Part shown: piece after piece, positions 9,990-21,371 of the stretch
How the letters are laid out: each line of letters starts with the position of its first letter
Numbering within the stretch: the first letter of the stretch is position 1
Assembly: GCF_030272615.1 (NCBI RefSeq)
Contig: NC_081412.1
Span: 102,102,796 to 102,166,795 of the forward strand
Direction of reading: 5' to 3'
DNA: 64,000 nt
From: Cryptomeria japonica
Taxonomy: Eukaryota > Streptophyta > Pinopsida > Cupressales > Cupressaceae
Translations under genes and position numbers: made by a program
Notes under the pieces: model-generated
Database searches by the model: none
Seen by the model: only the letters and a program-made list of their open reading frames with translations
What the model was told of the DNA's origin: nothing

Positions 9990-12900
9990 CTAAAAAAGAT
10001 CTGCCAAAACCAGATTCAAGCTCTCAATGAACTTTTTGTTGTCTTTTATTGTGGCCTCTATCCTCTGAACTATACCAGTGAGGTGTTGCATTTTCTCTGC
10101 CGGTGTTTTATGTCCTTTAATCAAGGCATTAGATATTTCTTTCCTTAAGGTGGCGAGGTAGTCCAGTTTTGGACTTAGTCTCCATTTAAGATCCTTAGCC
10201 TTACCTTTTATTCTGTCCTTTTCTCTTTCCAGCTTTAATAGTTCTTCCTCAAAACCTATTATCTTCTGCTCTAAAACTGATAATGAATCAGATGAGTTAA
10301 TGAAATTGTCAGCTAGTTGATTTATTTCCTCTTGTATCTTGCTGATCTTCTTGTCTATATAAACTGTCAAAAAGTTAGTCTTACAAGTATCTCTATACAA
10401 AGTTTTGAATTTCTTTAATGTGCTACATAATTCTGGTAGAAGTGTGTCAAATTGCCATGTACACTTCTTTATTTCTTCCTCAAATAATTTGTGTTTTTCC
10501 TTCTCTAATCTCTCCTTGAGTGCTTCCTCTTTTATTTGTTCAACTGTCACAGTGTTTTCAGTAATATACTTAGACAAAGTGTCAAGTTGACTCAAAGAAT
10601 CTATATTATCTACATTACATTTTGGAGCTATCATCTTCAAAATTGGAATTATATCATCTATAGCCTTGTATGCTTGTGAGCTACAATCTGTTATTTTCTT
10701 TAAGGAGTCCAAAAGAACTTATGTTACATTAGTTGATTTGAATCCTGCAGTTGAAGTGCCAACACTTTGTATCCCACTAGTGGGAGCAATATCCTTGCTT
10801 GTGGTGACCTCTGGTAGGTCAGTTTGTGTTTCCATTTCTTTAAGAAAAGGTTTGTCTTGCTCAGTTGATGTCGGTGGTACTGACTCTGTGTGAACTTGTT
10901 GTTGTGATAGAGCCTGTTGCTCTGCTTGTTGTTCTGTGTTACCATCTGTTGGTTTACCTTCTGTGTTATCTATTACCGGTGCCTCACTAGCCATATCTGT
11001 CCTTCCAATTGTGTCCTTATCTACCACAATGTTAACTTTCTGAGTATCAATGTCAACTGTGTATAACACCTCAGAGTTTGGATTTGTGTCCTCTTGTGGT
11101 ACCTCCATACTCTCATTAGCCGGTTGACTTTCAGTTGTAACTACCGGTGGAGCATTCAGAGGTGGTGGGGATAAGTTATCTTTTATTTTTATGCTCAAAG
11201 GTCCACCAACCTTTCCTTTACCCTTATCCTTATCTTTCTAATATACTTTGATAGGTTTTGGATTTCTATACTCTTCCTGCTTTTCCTTCTCAACAAGGAA
11301 TATGTCCCATGCATTAGCAGTTTCCTCTGCAACCTCATTTACTCTACCAACCATAAGTGCTACATGTCGGTGTGCAGTTGATAATACTGTCCAGTTAGCC
11401 TCTAAGATCATATCATCTATCTCCTTTGGTGAGTTAACAGGATAAACAACAAGTAGTTTCTCAATTTTTATTTTCTTGTCAAGCTCTACAACAGCTTGCC
11501 TTCTAGCTTCAAGTCTCTTAAACAGTTATGTCGGTAATTCATCTACAACTTGCATCAAAAATTTCTTATAGATATCCAAGTGTAGAATTACACTGTTTTC
11601 AACTTTCTCCTTGTCATCAACTGATAATGAATCATATAATTTGTTGATGTTTTCCAGTTGTCCATTCTCTATTATTTCATCTAGTAGTTTGTCAATTGGA
11701 GCAATGTTTTGTTGAGTCTTTTTCTTTGGTGTTAACTTTTTCTTCTTTGGAGTTGTCTTCTTAGCCGGGGGCCTTACTGCCTGTTGTTTTTGTCTAGTTC
11801 TTCTAGGCAAAGGTGTGGATACCAGTGAAGGTTCTCTTTTCCTCACAACTCTTTTAAATGCAGATGGCATGTCACTTTTCGAAGAAGTTACTACCAATGA
11901 AAGGTGAGTTTCTGGTTGTTGTGCTTGTAACTCATCTTCAGTGATACTGGTTTGTTTAAGTACATCTTCTTTGATATCCTTTTCTTGCCTAGATCCTCTT
12001 CTTACTATTGCTTCTACCTTCTTTACTCTTTTCTTTGATTGAATTTGATTCTCAATACTCTCAGCACTGCCAAATACCTCTTCTTTTGGTTCCTTAGATG
12101 CTTCCAGAAGGGCTTTTACATATGTTTCAATTATATTGTCATCAGTCTCATAACCCATTTTAGTAACCCAAATGGTTCTTGGGACTTTTGCCTCCATCCA
12201 AATCTCATCCTTCTTAATAACAAAGCATATTTCATCCTTATACTTATCTACAATTGCTTGTGAAATTCTGACTCTAGTATTCATCCGGGCCTTTAATGCC
12301 TGAAAGTACTCATTTATATTCTTTTCTCTATTTTCACCCATGTTGTGCAGTAAATCAGACAGTTGTTTGCCTACTGGTATGTCAAAACCTAGATTTTTGT
12401 TGCCAATACTGGGCACCTATTTTGTTATGTGCAGCATTAAATAGACAAGTAGGTTACCAAATCTAAATGTCCCCCTTTTGTCTTTCTTGATCTTTCCAAG
12501 ATTATCAATCAGTTCATCCTTCAACCATTCACACACATCTATTTTTGCATTATCCTTGATCATATCATAAGCACTCTTTATGCATAAACTAGAAACTGAA
12601 TTTAACCTATTTGCATGTGTTGTTTTATACCCTAAAATCATGCTAATGAATCTGACATTGATGTTAGTCACATCATTTACTCTTAAAAACCTTTTATCGG
12701 ACGTTGCACCTATTAGGTTCATTACTAGGTCATTTGAGACCTTCTTTGTCTTATCAGGCCTATTACCGGTGGAGGGTAACCCTGTCATAGCCTTTATTGC
12801 CTCTTTAGTTATTTTGTGAACTGAGTCTAACCAGAAAAATTCACCATGAACCCTACTTAAAACTATCCTTATAACATCCTTAGGGAATTCCAGAATACTA

Positions 12901-13205
12901 AGGATTTCAGTGAATCCTAGGGTTTCGACTATTTTGTGTTCAAGCTTCACATTACCAGAATCATCACAAATTACAGTTTTATACATGTTCATAATTTCCT
13001 CATCACCTAATTCTTCTATGTGACAATGAATGTACATTCTAGGGTCTTCTGCAAAAACTACTCCTTTGGGAATTTGAGAAAATGCACCAACATTATCATC
13101 CTTCTTTGCTATTTCAGGAACTAACTGAAATATGGGCCTAGGGTGTTTGATTACTTTGACTACAGTAGGGTTTCCTATGAATTCAGGTACAGAAGAAGAT
13201 GCCAT
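9990..13205 (-). pseudogene. ORF2 of element B, ~1,070-residue protein of unknown function
   Basis: The reading frame starts at ATG 13205 (MASSSVPEFIGNPTV) and runs in one frame to 9990, with few stops. These include a TAG near 12417 where element C encodes Gln (HITKQVP), and breaks near 11525 and 11200. From N to C: a globular region (GEFFWLDSVHKITKEAIKAMTG, RFGNLLVYLMLHITK); a region with MGYETDDNIIETYVKALLEASK; a Lys-rich basic stretch (KKTTPKKKKLTPKKK) like a nuclear-localisation signal; a Thr/Pro/Gln-rich segment; and a C-terminal coiled coil. No protease, integrase, RT or RNase H motif is present. Conservation of the whole ORF in X, B and C argues that it is used by the element. The function is not recognised. 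Confidence 0.75.
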
Positions 13206-13509
13206 GATTATAAATACCTTTCTCTGCCTTAGGAATGATTGATTGCTGAATTGCTTTGCTACTTTGCTCGAAATGTCTTTGCTCAAATTTCTCACGCTCT
13301 TTGAATGTTTGAATGCTCGGTGAAGTAGAATGGAGCCAAAAACACTGATTTATAATGTTAATTTTTCCAACTACCACATTTAATGCTTGTCGGTTAAGTA
13401 ATCACTTAACTTATCTGCCAGTATAGAAGTAGTTTCAACTTCTCACCATCAACCGAGGGAATAATAGCATGTTTCACATTTGATTGCCAAACCCTCAAAG
13501 AAATTTTCT

Positions 13510-14704
13510 TCAGTTAGATGAAGACTCTCCTGTCGGTGGAGTGTTACTTTCTTCTGCTTGTGGAGTGTTACTATGTTCTGTCGGTGGAGGAGTATTCCTA
13601 TCAACATTTAGTTCTGATTTCCTAATCCATTGTTTTGAGAATTCTTGCTTTACCTCTTCAACCTTTTCTCTACCTTTCAAACTAGCACTATTGTTGTTTA
13701 CCAGTGAGGACTTGCTTCTACAAAATTTTGTAATATGTCCAATCTTGTTACAGGCATAACAAGTCACATTGTTTTTTCTGAATAGCTTTCCCATAACCTA
13801 TGTCGGTTTGTGTTCTGCATTGATTAGATAAGTGTCAAAATCTTCCACAAACATAACATCTTACATTCATTTTGCAATTTTTAGAATTATGACCAACTTT
13901 GTTGTATTTTGAACATTGACCGGTGGGTGTATTGGTATTCTGATAATTTCTAGATCTACATTGATTTTCTCTATGACCATGTTTGTTACAGTTAAAGCAT
14001 TTTCCATTGAATTTATAAGTAGTAGGTTGTCTTACCGATTTGCCATGATCCTGTGTGTTTGCAGTACCGGAGCTTTCACCAGTTTCAAAGCCAAGACCAT
14101 TAGTGTCACCATTAGGTTTCTGATTCTTCAACAAGTCACCAAGTTCTTCTGAGCTTTTCTTGAATTTTTCTTTATGTTGATTTGCAACAGCCAGTTCTCC
14201 TTCCAAGATACCTTTTTGTCTCATGAGTTCATTTGATTCATTCTATGCATGCATCAGATCTGTCTTCAACATATCATTTTTATAACTAAGTCTTGTGTTT
14301 TCATGTGCAGCTTCATTCAGTCTTCTAGTCAAGTCTTCTTCATTATTCTTTCTATCTTCAATTTCTTTACAAAATCTCATAGTCATATCCTGCATCTCAT
14401 TCTTTGTTGTCTTGTTTTCTTGTTTCAACTTATTCATTAGATCACTAAGAGTTTCCTTTTCATCATTCTCATTTTGCATCTTTTCACAAAGTTCTCTTCT
14501 CTTGTTTCTTGAAATGGTAAGATTTTCTTGAAGTGCTTGAATAATATCCTGTGTAGCTTTTAGATCATCTTCAAGTTTGATATTTTTCAGTTTTTCTGCA
14601 TCATAGTCTGAGAGAGATCCTTCTAATTGCTTCATCAAGTTTTCCATCTCTACTGATGTCAAGATCTTCCTCAAGCTATTAAGCTTCTGAAAATAGAGGA
14701 CCAA
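13510..14704 (-). pseudogene. ORF1 of element B: coiled coil plus CCHC zinc knuckles (gag-like)
   Basis: It begins just after the primer site. The N-terminal half is a long heptad-type coiled coil (EMENLMKQLEGSLSDYDAEK, NKRRELCEKMQNENDEKET). The C-terminal half has CCHC zinc knuckles: CFNCNKHGHRENQC; CSKYNKVGHNSKNC, where one Cys has become Tyr; CYVCGRF, which is followed by a stop and then continues; and CYACNKIGHITKFC. This recalls the RNA-binding end of gag, but no capsid (UBN2) domain is visible. A stop near 14230 and a break near 13800 interrupt it. An RNA-packaging or particle-hijacking role is inferred. Confidence 0.75.
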
Positions 14705-14718
14705 GCTCTGATACCAAT
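14704..14718 (-). promoter_or_regulatory. primer binding site of element B
   Basis: On the - strand, ATTGGTATCAGAGCTTGG directly follows the LTR end CTAACA. It contains TGGTATCAGAGC, the initiator-Met-tRNA-complementary site of plant copia elements. Element C has the same site with one change (TATCAAAGC). Element X has ATTGGTATGAGAGG. Confidence 0.85.
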
Positions 14719-15522
14719 TGTTAGGATTCCCATAGATACTAAGAGGGCGGGGTGAATCAATATCTAACCGGTTATAATATTTTTTGACTTAAAACATGTA
14801 AAGCATATTAATACTGTATACTGGTAAACAAGAAATAATGCAGTAAACAAAGATAACAGCAACCACATGAGAAACATACCATAACACAGTAGTTTAACGA
14901 GGAAACCCGGTGTGGGAAAAACCTCAATGGGATTTGTGACCCACAATATTCACTTACTGGCCAATAAGAGAATATTACTGCTACAAGAGGGGCCTGCACA
15001 TGCAGGAAGGCCAAGTGCCTAGAGCTCACTGCTCAATTACAAAATGGGAAGTCTCACTGACTTACAAAATGGATTATATAAATCCAATGTCTTGTACTGC
15101 TTCAAAATAGTATCTACTATACCAGATCCAGTACCGGTTTATAGCTCTGCTTCTTACATTAACCCTTAACCTATAATTTGCATAATAGGTCTACCTTATT
15201 TCGCCTAATTACATTCCTCCATGTTTTTTTAATTATTCTACAATGATCTCTTATATATATGAGTCATTTTACAATTTTCCAAGTTGGCTTACAATGATTT
15301 TATAATAATAAACAAAATAAATTACAAACAAAATTCCTGTCAGCTTCTGTGCTGGTATGCTTCCTTTCATTGCCGGTGCCGGTGGTCTATGTGTTGGTGT
15401 AGAATCTGACTTTGCTGGTGCCGATGGATTGTCTTGCCAGTGTCATAGGATTGTAAGGTTGCCATCAATGACAAAACCTTCAATCACCTACAATGTCTCA
15501 TTGGAGTGTGCATTTGCCAACA
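14719..15522 (-). repeat. 5' LTR of element B (804 bp)
   Basis: It pairs with 8956-9756 and differs mostly by scattered transitions. On the - strand it starts TGTTGGCAAATG and ends CCTAACA next to the primer site. Confidence 0.88.
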
Positions 15523-16677
15523 CTGGCAGTGTGTCCCAGTTTGTTGCGATGATAGCATACCATACCAGGTGTTTTCCATGGTCCAGTGTTCACATTTCCA
15601 TTCTTCCTTCTGCATGTTGCAGTAGTGTGACCGCTACCATGACAGATCAAACAGGTTGCTCTCCGACTGTTTTTCGCTCCATAACCATTTGACCAGTGGT
15701 CATAGGTTCTGTACCAGTTTGGGTTTCGGTTCATAGGAGGTTTCGGGATAACTCCTTTAGATCTTGGTGCATAACTTCCAAAGTTGTTCATAACTGACCT
15801 GCACTCAAAAGCACTATGCCCAAACTTGTTACATGCATAATAGTGACCATTAAATCTACCAGTTCTAGCCACATTGTTTTGAGTGTAAGGAAAATTATTG
15901 TAAGCCTTGCTCCTACATACATTGGCAGTATATCCTTATGACAGTTGAACCATATAGGTTTAAACTTTGGCTTACCTTTTCTCTTGTTGTTATTCTTAGG
16001 AGTTGATTGTTCCTTTGGTGCATCACTCTTGGTTCTAGAGGTTTCACCTTCCTCATATGCAAGGTAACCAAGTCCAATGGTATCCTTTGACGACTTCACT
16101 GATTCCAGCTTTTGTTCCAGTTTAGCAACACTCTGGTTGAACTTTGCAAGTATCTCCTTTGATTCAACAAGTTCCTTGGAAAGAGCATCATTGGTTTTCA
16201 TCAAGGTTTCATTTTGAGAGATAGAAGCATTGAGGTCAGCTTGTATTTCTTCTTTCTCTTCATTACCCTCTTGTAGATGAGCGGTGATGGTACCAATCTC
16301 TTGTTTCAACTTAGATATCTCACACTCCTTGTCCTTCACTAAATCTTCAACTTTTCTTTTGTTTTCTAGCTCTTGACTCATCCTAATAGTCAGTCCTTCC
16401 AACTCCCTCCTTAGGTTAGTTTTGGATTCATTTAGTTTCTCCACTTCTCCGATTAGGGCCTCCATGTCTGCTTCATCGGAAGAGTTGTTTTCAGTAAATT
16501 CCATCAATTGCTCAGCAAGTTCTCTTCTCTTGGCTAGAGAGACTTTATACTTGATTTTGAGTTCATCATAGGCTTTCTTAGACTCAGTCAGACGGTGAGT
16601 GAGTTTCCTCATGCTATATTCCCCCATATCTCCTTCCAAGTGGTTAGACTTATAGAAAGATTGCCTCTCATACCAAT
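15523..16677 (-). pseudogene. ORF1 of element X: coiled coil plus zinc knuckles, broken by insertion of B
   Basis: From the start at 16639 (MEGDMGEYSMRKL) there is a coiled coil of about 190 residues, then an Asn/Lys-rich hinge (PKNNNKRKGKPKFKP) and zinc-knuckle-like motifs. These are WFNCHKD, CYACNKFGHSAFEC, CLICHGSGHTTATC and a degraded CYHRNKLGHT. The segments at 15788-16639 and 15498-15872 overlap in different frames, so there is a frameshift near 15800-15900. The coding sequence runs into the right edge of element B at 15523, and the remainder should be the part now left of 8955. The architecture matches ORF1 of B and C, although the sequence is much more diverged. Confidence 0.7.
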
Positions 16678-17784
16678 TGATGAATACTAAGAGGGGGGTG
16701 AATTAGTATGCCTAAGAACTTAACCAAACTCTTAAAGAATTTTCTAGCAGACCGGTGCAATAGTTTAAACAACAAATTGGTTAAAAGATAAATAAGCCAA
16801 ATAGAAAATAGAGCATTCACCCACAGAAGCACAATCACCATAACAAAGATATTTTGACGTGGAAATCCAAATGGGAAAAACCACAGTGAGCAAACTCACA
16901 AGTCAACTATCTGCAGAATAGTAACTAGACCGGTTAAGGTCAGACCGGTTAAGGCCTTACAATGTTCTTCACTAGAACAGATCCTGTTAGGAATCTAGAT
17001 ATTTGTTAGGAGATAAGTCATGTTAAAGGATTTCAAATCCACGACTGTGAACCACCTTGTTAGAGGATTTACAATAGGCTTGGCTGGGCCTACATGATTA
17101 AGGGTTTCAGACTTGTCGAAGAGATTAGTAATCAACAAGTGAATGATCTAGAAGATAGCACAAAATGCTTGATTAGATCCTTGACAGTTCTCCATTAATG
17201 CATCACAGCATTACTTCAGTCTTCTATCCTTTGCACTCACAAGCTCTGCAGTGAGATACCTATTTTGCATAGACTTAATCTGCTCTCCAATACTCGCACA
17301 CATCAATATATCTAAAACCCTAGACATGATATCCTCATATAGGAATTTGATTTCATATCGGTCCAATAAGATTAGACTATAATTTCCTAGGTACAATGCA
17401 TCTAGACATATTTGGTAACATGACACAGAAACACTGCTAAAGTGTCGGTGGATGATAAATCATCACACTTTACAATTATACCGGTTTAACGAATAAGACT
17501 AGAAAACTGCAACATAATGTTCCGATCAAAAGATTAACTGCCGCTAGGGGTATTTGTTCTGCTTGAGATCTTCATACCACTTGAGGTCTTCATACTGCTA
17601 TGACCGGTAAGCTTCTTCTTCAAAACATCAATAGTCTTCAACAAATAAAGACTATACATACAATGGCATATAATACCAGTGTGAACAACACAACACATAT
17701 TACCGATGGAGAATAACTCGTACATAAAATAAGTGTGTGTCCATCAATGACAATCACAACTTAGACATTATCAAAATACCAACA
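16678..17784 (-). repeat. 5' LTR of element X (~1.1 kb)
   Basis: On the + strand it starts TGATGAATACTAAGAGGGGGG, which is the reverse complement of a CCCCCCTCTTAGTATTCATCA end. It stops at CCAACA (17784), so on the - strand it begins TGTTGGTATTTTG. A primer-site-like ATTGGTATGAGAGG lies immediately next to it (16664-16677). It is longer than the ~800-bp LTRs of B and C, so X is a distinct subfamily. Confidence 0.78.
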
Positions 17785-18589
17785 CTCTAGTCATGGACAT
17801 CATCGAGTTGTGTAGGACACATGATTAGCGAGAATCAAGATATAAACATTGAATCTTGTGTGTAGCACATATGTTATCATGGTCATTAACTGATATAATC
17901 ATCTTGATGAATGATTGTTGATAATCCTTCGGTACTTGTTGGTTGAATCTTTGTATTATGAGTTTCACGATCCAGTTGTTACAAATGTCTTGATCTTTGT
18001 TGCCTTGTTGTTTGTCGTATGTTTCAAAACCCGAGGTGTTTTTGGTTTTTCTAAGTTTTTTGAAGCTTTTAAAGATGCCCTTATCAAAAGAAGTTTAGGA
18101 TTTTTCCCCCAGCAAAAACAAAATTTAGGATGGATGTACCAAACCATGGTGGGATACAAATGCAGATTGATTCAGATAAAATCCAAGATAGTGACTACAA
18201 TAAGTATATCAAATATTGATAACTGTTGATAAGTTGCATATTTCCTGCTAATGGTTCAAAGCAATGGATGTGAAAGATAGAATTGATATGCGAGGATAGG
18301 TGGATGTGAGCAAATGAGATAGGATGGATAAATGGGCAAAGAGATCTCATAGATGGAGAAACCCACTTTTAGATAGCGCCTGTTTTCCAGGTTTTCACCA
18401 TCTAAATTTATTGCATTTTTTCTATATTTGATTTATTTTTTACTGTTTTACACTATTTTTTGTATTTTTCCTTTTATGATTTTAAGAGATTTTGCTGCTT
18501 TTTTTATTTTTAGGCTTTTTCTTCTTTTTCATTGTTTGTGTGGGATTTTCTCTTTCTACTGATAGTTTTAAGCATAGAATTTCTTCAGA
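17785..18589. other. noncoding stretch between X LTR and gypsy G1
   Basis: No supported gene is seen. It is AT-rich with T-runs (18420-18540). It probably includes the 3' untranslated part of gypsy G1 (- strand), since the G1 integrase ends near 18590. The LTR boundary of G1 could not be placed. Confidence 0.5.
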
Positions 18590-19870
18590 TGCATAGTAGT
18601 GATAGGCTCATCGAACCAATCTCCTTCTATTGTAGATAATTTGTATGCTCCTGAACCATATGCTACTACCACGACAAAGGGAGCTAACCAATTTGGCTCA
18701 AACTTACCTTTCTTTTCTTGATCTTGTTGATTTCATGGATTTTCCCTTAGAACTAGATCTCCAATATGAAAAATGTGTGGTTTAACTCTGTGGTTTGTAA
18801 CTTCTTGCCATTCTCTATTGGTATGCTTTCAAATGATCTGAAGCATTTTGGTGACGCTCCTAAATCAGCTCAAGTTCTTGAAGTCTAGAGACTCAATGTT
18901 CTTCTTCTGGGATAAGACCTTTCAAGGATACTCGTAGAGAAGGTATCTCTACTTCTACTGGTAATATGGCTTCTGATCCATAGACTAAGAAATATGGGGT
19001 TTCCCTCATTGGTGTGCGGATGCTGGTTCGATATGCCCAGAGAGTAGGATTTAGCTATGTCTTTACCAGCTTCATTTTCTTTAGGATCTTTAAGATTGTC
19101 TTGTTTGATGCCTCAGCCTGACCATTTCCCTGTGGATAATATGGTGTAGAAAACCTATGTTGGATATGAAATTGCTCACATAGTTCCTTCACGTATTGAT
19201 TCTTAAATGGCCTCCCATTATCAGTAATGATGGTCATAGGGACTCCATAGCGACAAATTATATAATTCAGGATGAATGATGATATTTTCTTTCATGTCAC
19301 CTTTGTCAAAGGTACTGCTTCAATCCATTTAGTAAAATACTCAGTAGCAATCAAAATAAACTTATGTCCATTAGAAGATGAAGGATTTATCTTACCCATT
19401 AGGTCAAGACCCCATTGAGAGAATGGCCATGATCCTGCCATAGGATGTAGTTCTTGTGCTGGTGCATGAATAAGATTCCCATGTATTTGACATTGTTTTC
19501 ATTTATTGGCATATGTAAATAAATCTCTCTCCATAGTATGCCAATAGTAACCTAATTGAATAAGTTTCTTAGATAGTGTTAAACCACTTGAGTGTATGCC
19601 ATAAATACCTGCATGGACTTCGTTAAGAACTTTCTTTGATTCCTCTTGTTTGAGACATCTCAGTAGAGTGCTAGCTAGACCTCATCTATATAAAGTATCA
19701 GTAATGATAGTATAGTGGGATGACTAATAGATACAATTTCTCTTCTAATTGCAGGATAGGTCGGGATGAAGGATATTCTCTTTTAAGTATCGATAAGTTT
19801 GGCTATATAAGGATTGATCAGTTCCAAATATATGGCAAATCATGTGGGTATTCTGGGATTCAACAGTAGA
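18590..19870 (-). pseudogene. Ty3/gypsy integrase fragment, element G1
   Basis: The - strand carries the second half of a gypsy integrase. MTIITDNGRPFKNQYVKELC has the second catalytic Asp, and YYPQGNGQAEASNKTILKIL has the catalytic Glu (19055-19237). C-terminal sequence follows (WAYRTSIRTPMRETPYFLVYGSEAILPVEVE, with stops) towards 18590. The segment 19295-19868 encodes the upstream zinc-binding/first-Asp region (GLDLVG context). It is a second, slightly diverged copy of 21374-21950. Stops and frame breaks show that it is decayed. The right side is cut by LTR D. Confidence 0.82.
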
Positions 19871-21371
19871 TGATGAATCAATAATGATCCAAACAACTAC
19901 TAAGAGGGGGGGGTGAATCAGTAGATAGAAAACTAACTGAACTTTCACCAAACTCAAAAACAATCTCACAAGCCAATCTCATAACTAATTGGTTCCAACA
20001 CTGAACTACAAACTTCAATAGCATTGACAGTTTACCAGTTTAATTGGCATATCAAAATAACAGTATAACAGCTCTGAAACTCCCAAACCATTTAACCAAA
20101 ACATCCAAATACTTTATTGACAATAGTAAAAGCACGTTTCAGATTATTGTCGGTCATCTTATCATATCTAAGTGAATTTAACAATTAAGCAAATTAACCA
20201 TATCAAACATAACCACAAAAACCATTCACCACTTGACACAATGATTTTTCATGTGGAAACCCAAATGGGAAAAACCACGATGGGGATGAATACCCACAAG
20301 TATTCTGAACTCTTCTGAAGTTTGACCTATTAGGAGCCAAGCCTATTAAAGCTTTAAAAAAATTCCTATTAGGGACCACCCGATTAAGGGATTGACTATA
20401 ATGCCCTGTTAGAAGCAATACCCTATTAGGAGTAACCTCGGTAGAGGATTTAAAATCCAAGCTAATGGATCACCTGGTTAGAGGATTTAGATAGCACTAA
20501 GCCTTTTAAAGCTTACCCGGTTAAGGGATTTGACTATTGTAATTGTTAGAGAACAATAGGGGTTTGTTGATCTAGTAAATAGCACTACTCTACTTGATCA
20601 GATCATTTTCATGCCCCTATCTACCTTTACACATACTGCAGATACACCTTCTGGTTTGGCAAACAATCACACTAACACTTAACCAAAATTGCCAACACTA
20701 CAACAAAACAACTCATCGACCTTATAAGCAAAACAATAGGTCAGTAACACATCACAAACCTAAGATCTCATAGAGATTACAAATAAATCGATTCAAGTAT
20801 GACCATTGGATTACATAGCAATCATTGCACATTGTTCAAGACAACCTCGATCGCTCCTTAATGACTGCTTCATCAAATCTTGTAACTCATCACGCAGTTT
20901 CCTCTTCATGCAATGTACTTGCTCTTTCCCAAGATAAAACCATTATCTCTACGCACCAAAAAACCATTTGAAACTCTTCACATACAACATGCATATGTGG
21001 CATAATCATTATCATTCACCATTTGATCATAAACCAATACAACCGATTCACCAAGCTCCATGGGTTAGGGTTTGGCACATCAATAGGTAGGGTTACCAGT
21101 TGATCATAAACCAATACAACCGATTCACAGTTTCGATCATTATCATTCACCATTTGATCATAAACCAATACAACCGATTCACCAAGCTCCATGGGTTAGG
21201 GTTTGGCACATCAATAGGTAGGGTTACCGGTTGATCTCACTGCTTCTTGAGTAATATCAGTTTCCTTCACTAGCTCACCTACCGGTTGCAAAACAACATC
21301 ATTACTGGTTACAATTGACATCAATGACAACATAATAGTTCATCAATGCAATCTTCATGCACATGCCAACA
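19871..21371 (-). repeat. solo LTR D of a copia element (~1.5 kb)
   Basis: The + strand carries CTACTAAGAGGGGGGGGTGAATCAG near the left end and terminates ...CATGCCAACA, so the LTR is on the - strand (start TGTTGGCATGTGC). It contains the block GGAAACCCAAATGGGAAAAA and GGGATGAATACCCACAAG shared with the LTR of A. No internal retrotransposon sequence is attached. The five bases on either side (GTAGA and CCTGT) do not match, so there is no target duplication. The exact left edge is uncertain by about 15 bases. Confidence 0.75.
21005..21266. repeat. 131-bp tandem duplication inside LTR D
   Basis: ATCATTATCATTCACCATTT occurs at 21005 and again at 21136. The following block through CAATAGGTAGGGTTACC is repeated with one visible base difference, giving a period of 131 bp. 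Confidence 0.85.

Larger units (their letters stand above)
8956..15522 (-). mobile_element. Element B, complete non-autonomous copia-like retrotransposon (6.57 kb)
   Basis: On the - strand it reads 5' LTR (15522-14719), primer site, ORF1 with coiled coil and zinc knuckles, ORF2 of unknown function, polypurine tract, 3' LTR (9756-8956). Flanks TTGGC (8951-8955) and CTGGC (15523-15527) form a 4-of-5 target duplication. It sits inside element X, a relative. No pol domains occur between the LTRs, so movement must depend on enzymes from another copia element. Its ends match copia A closely (primer site, polypurine tract, TGTTGGCA start). Confidence 0.88.

Noticed and set aside
18370-18400. GCGCC-containing sequence considered as a gypsy primer site
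   Set aside because: It lies downstream of the integrase of G1 and no LTR end adjoins it, so it cannot be the primer site of that element.
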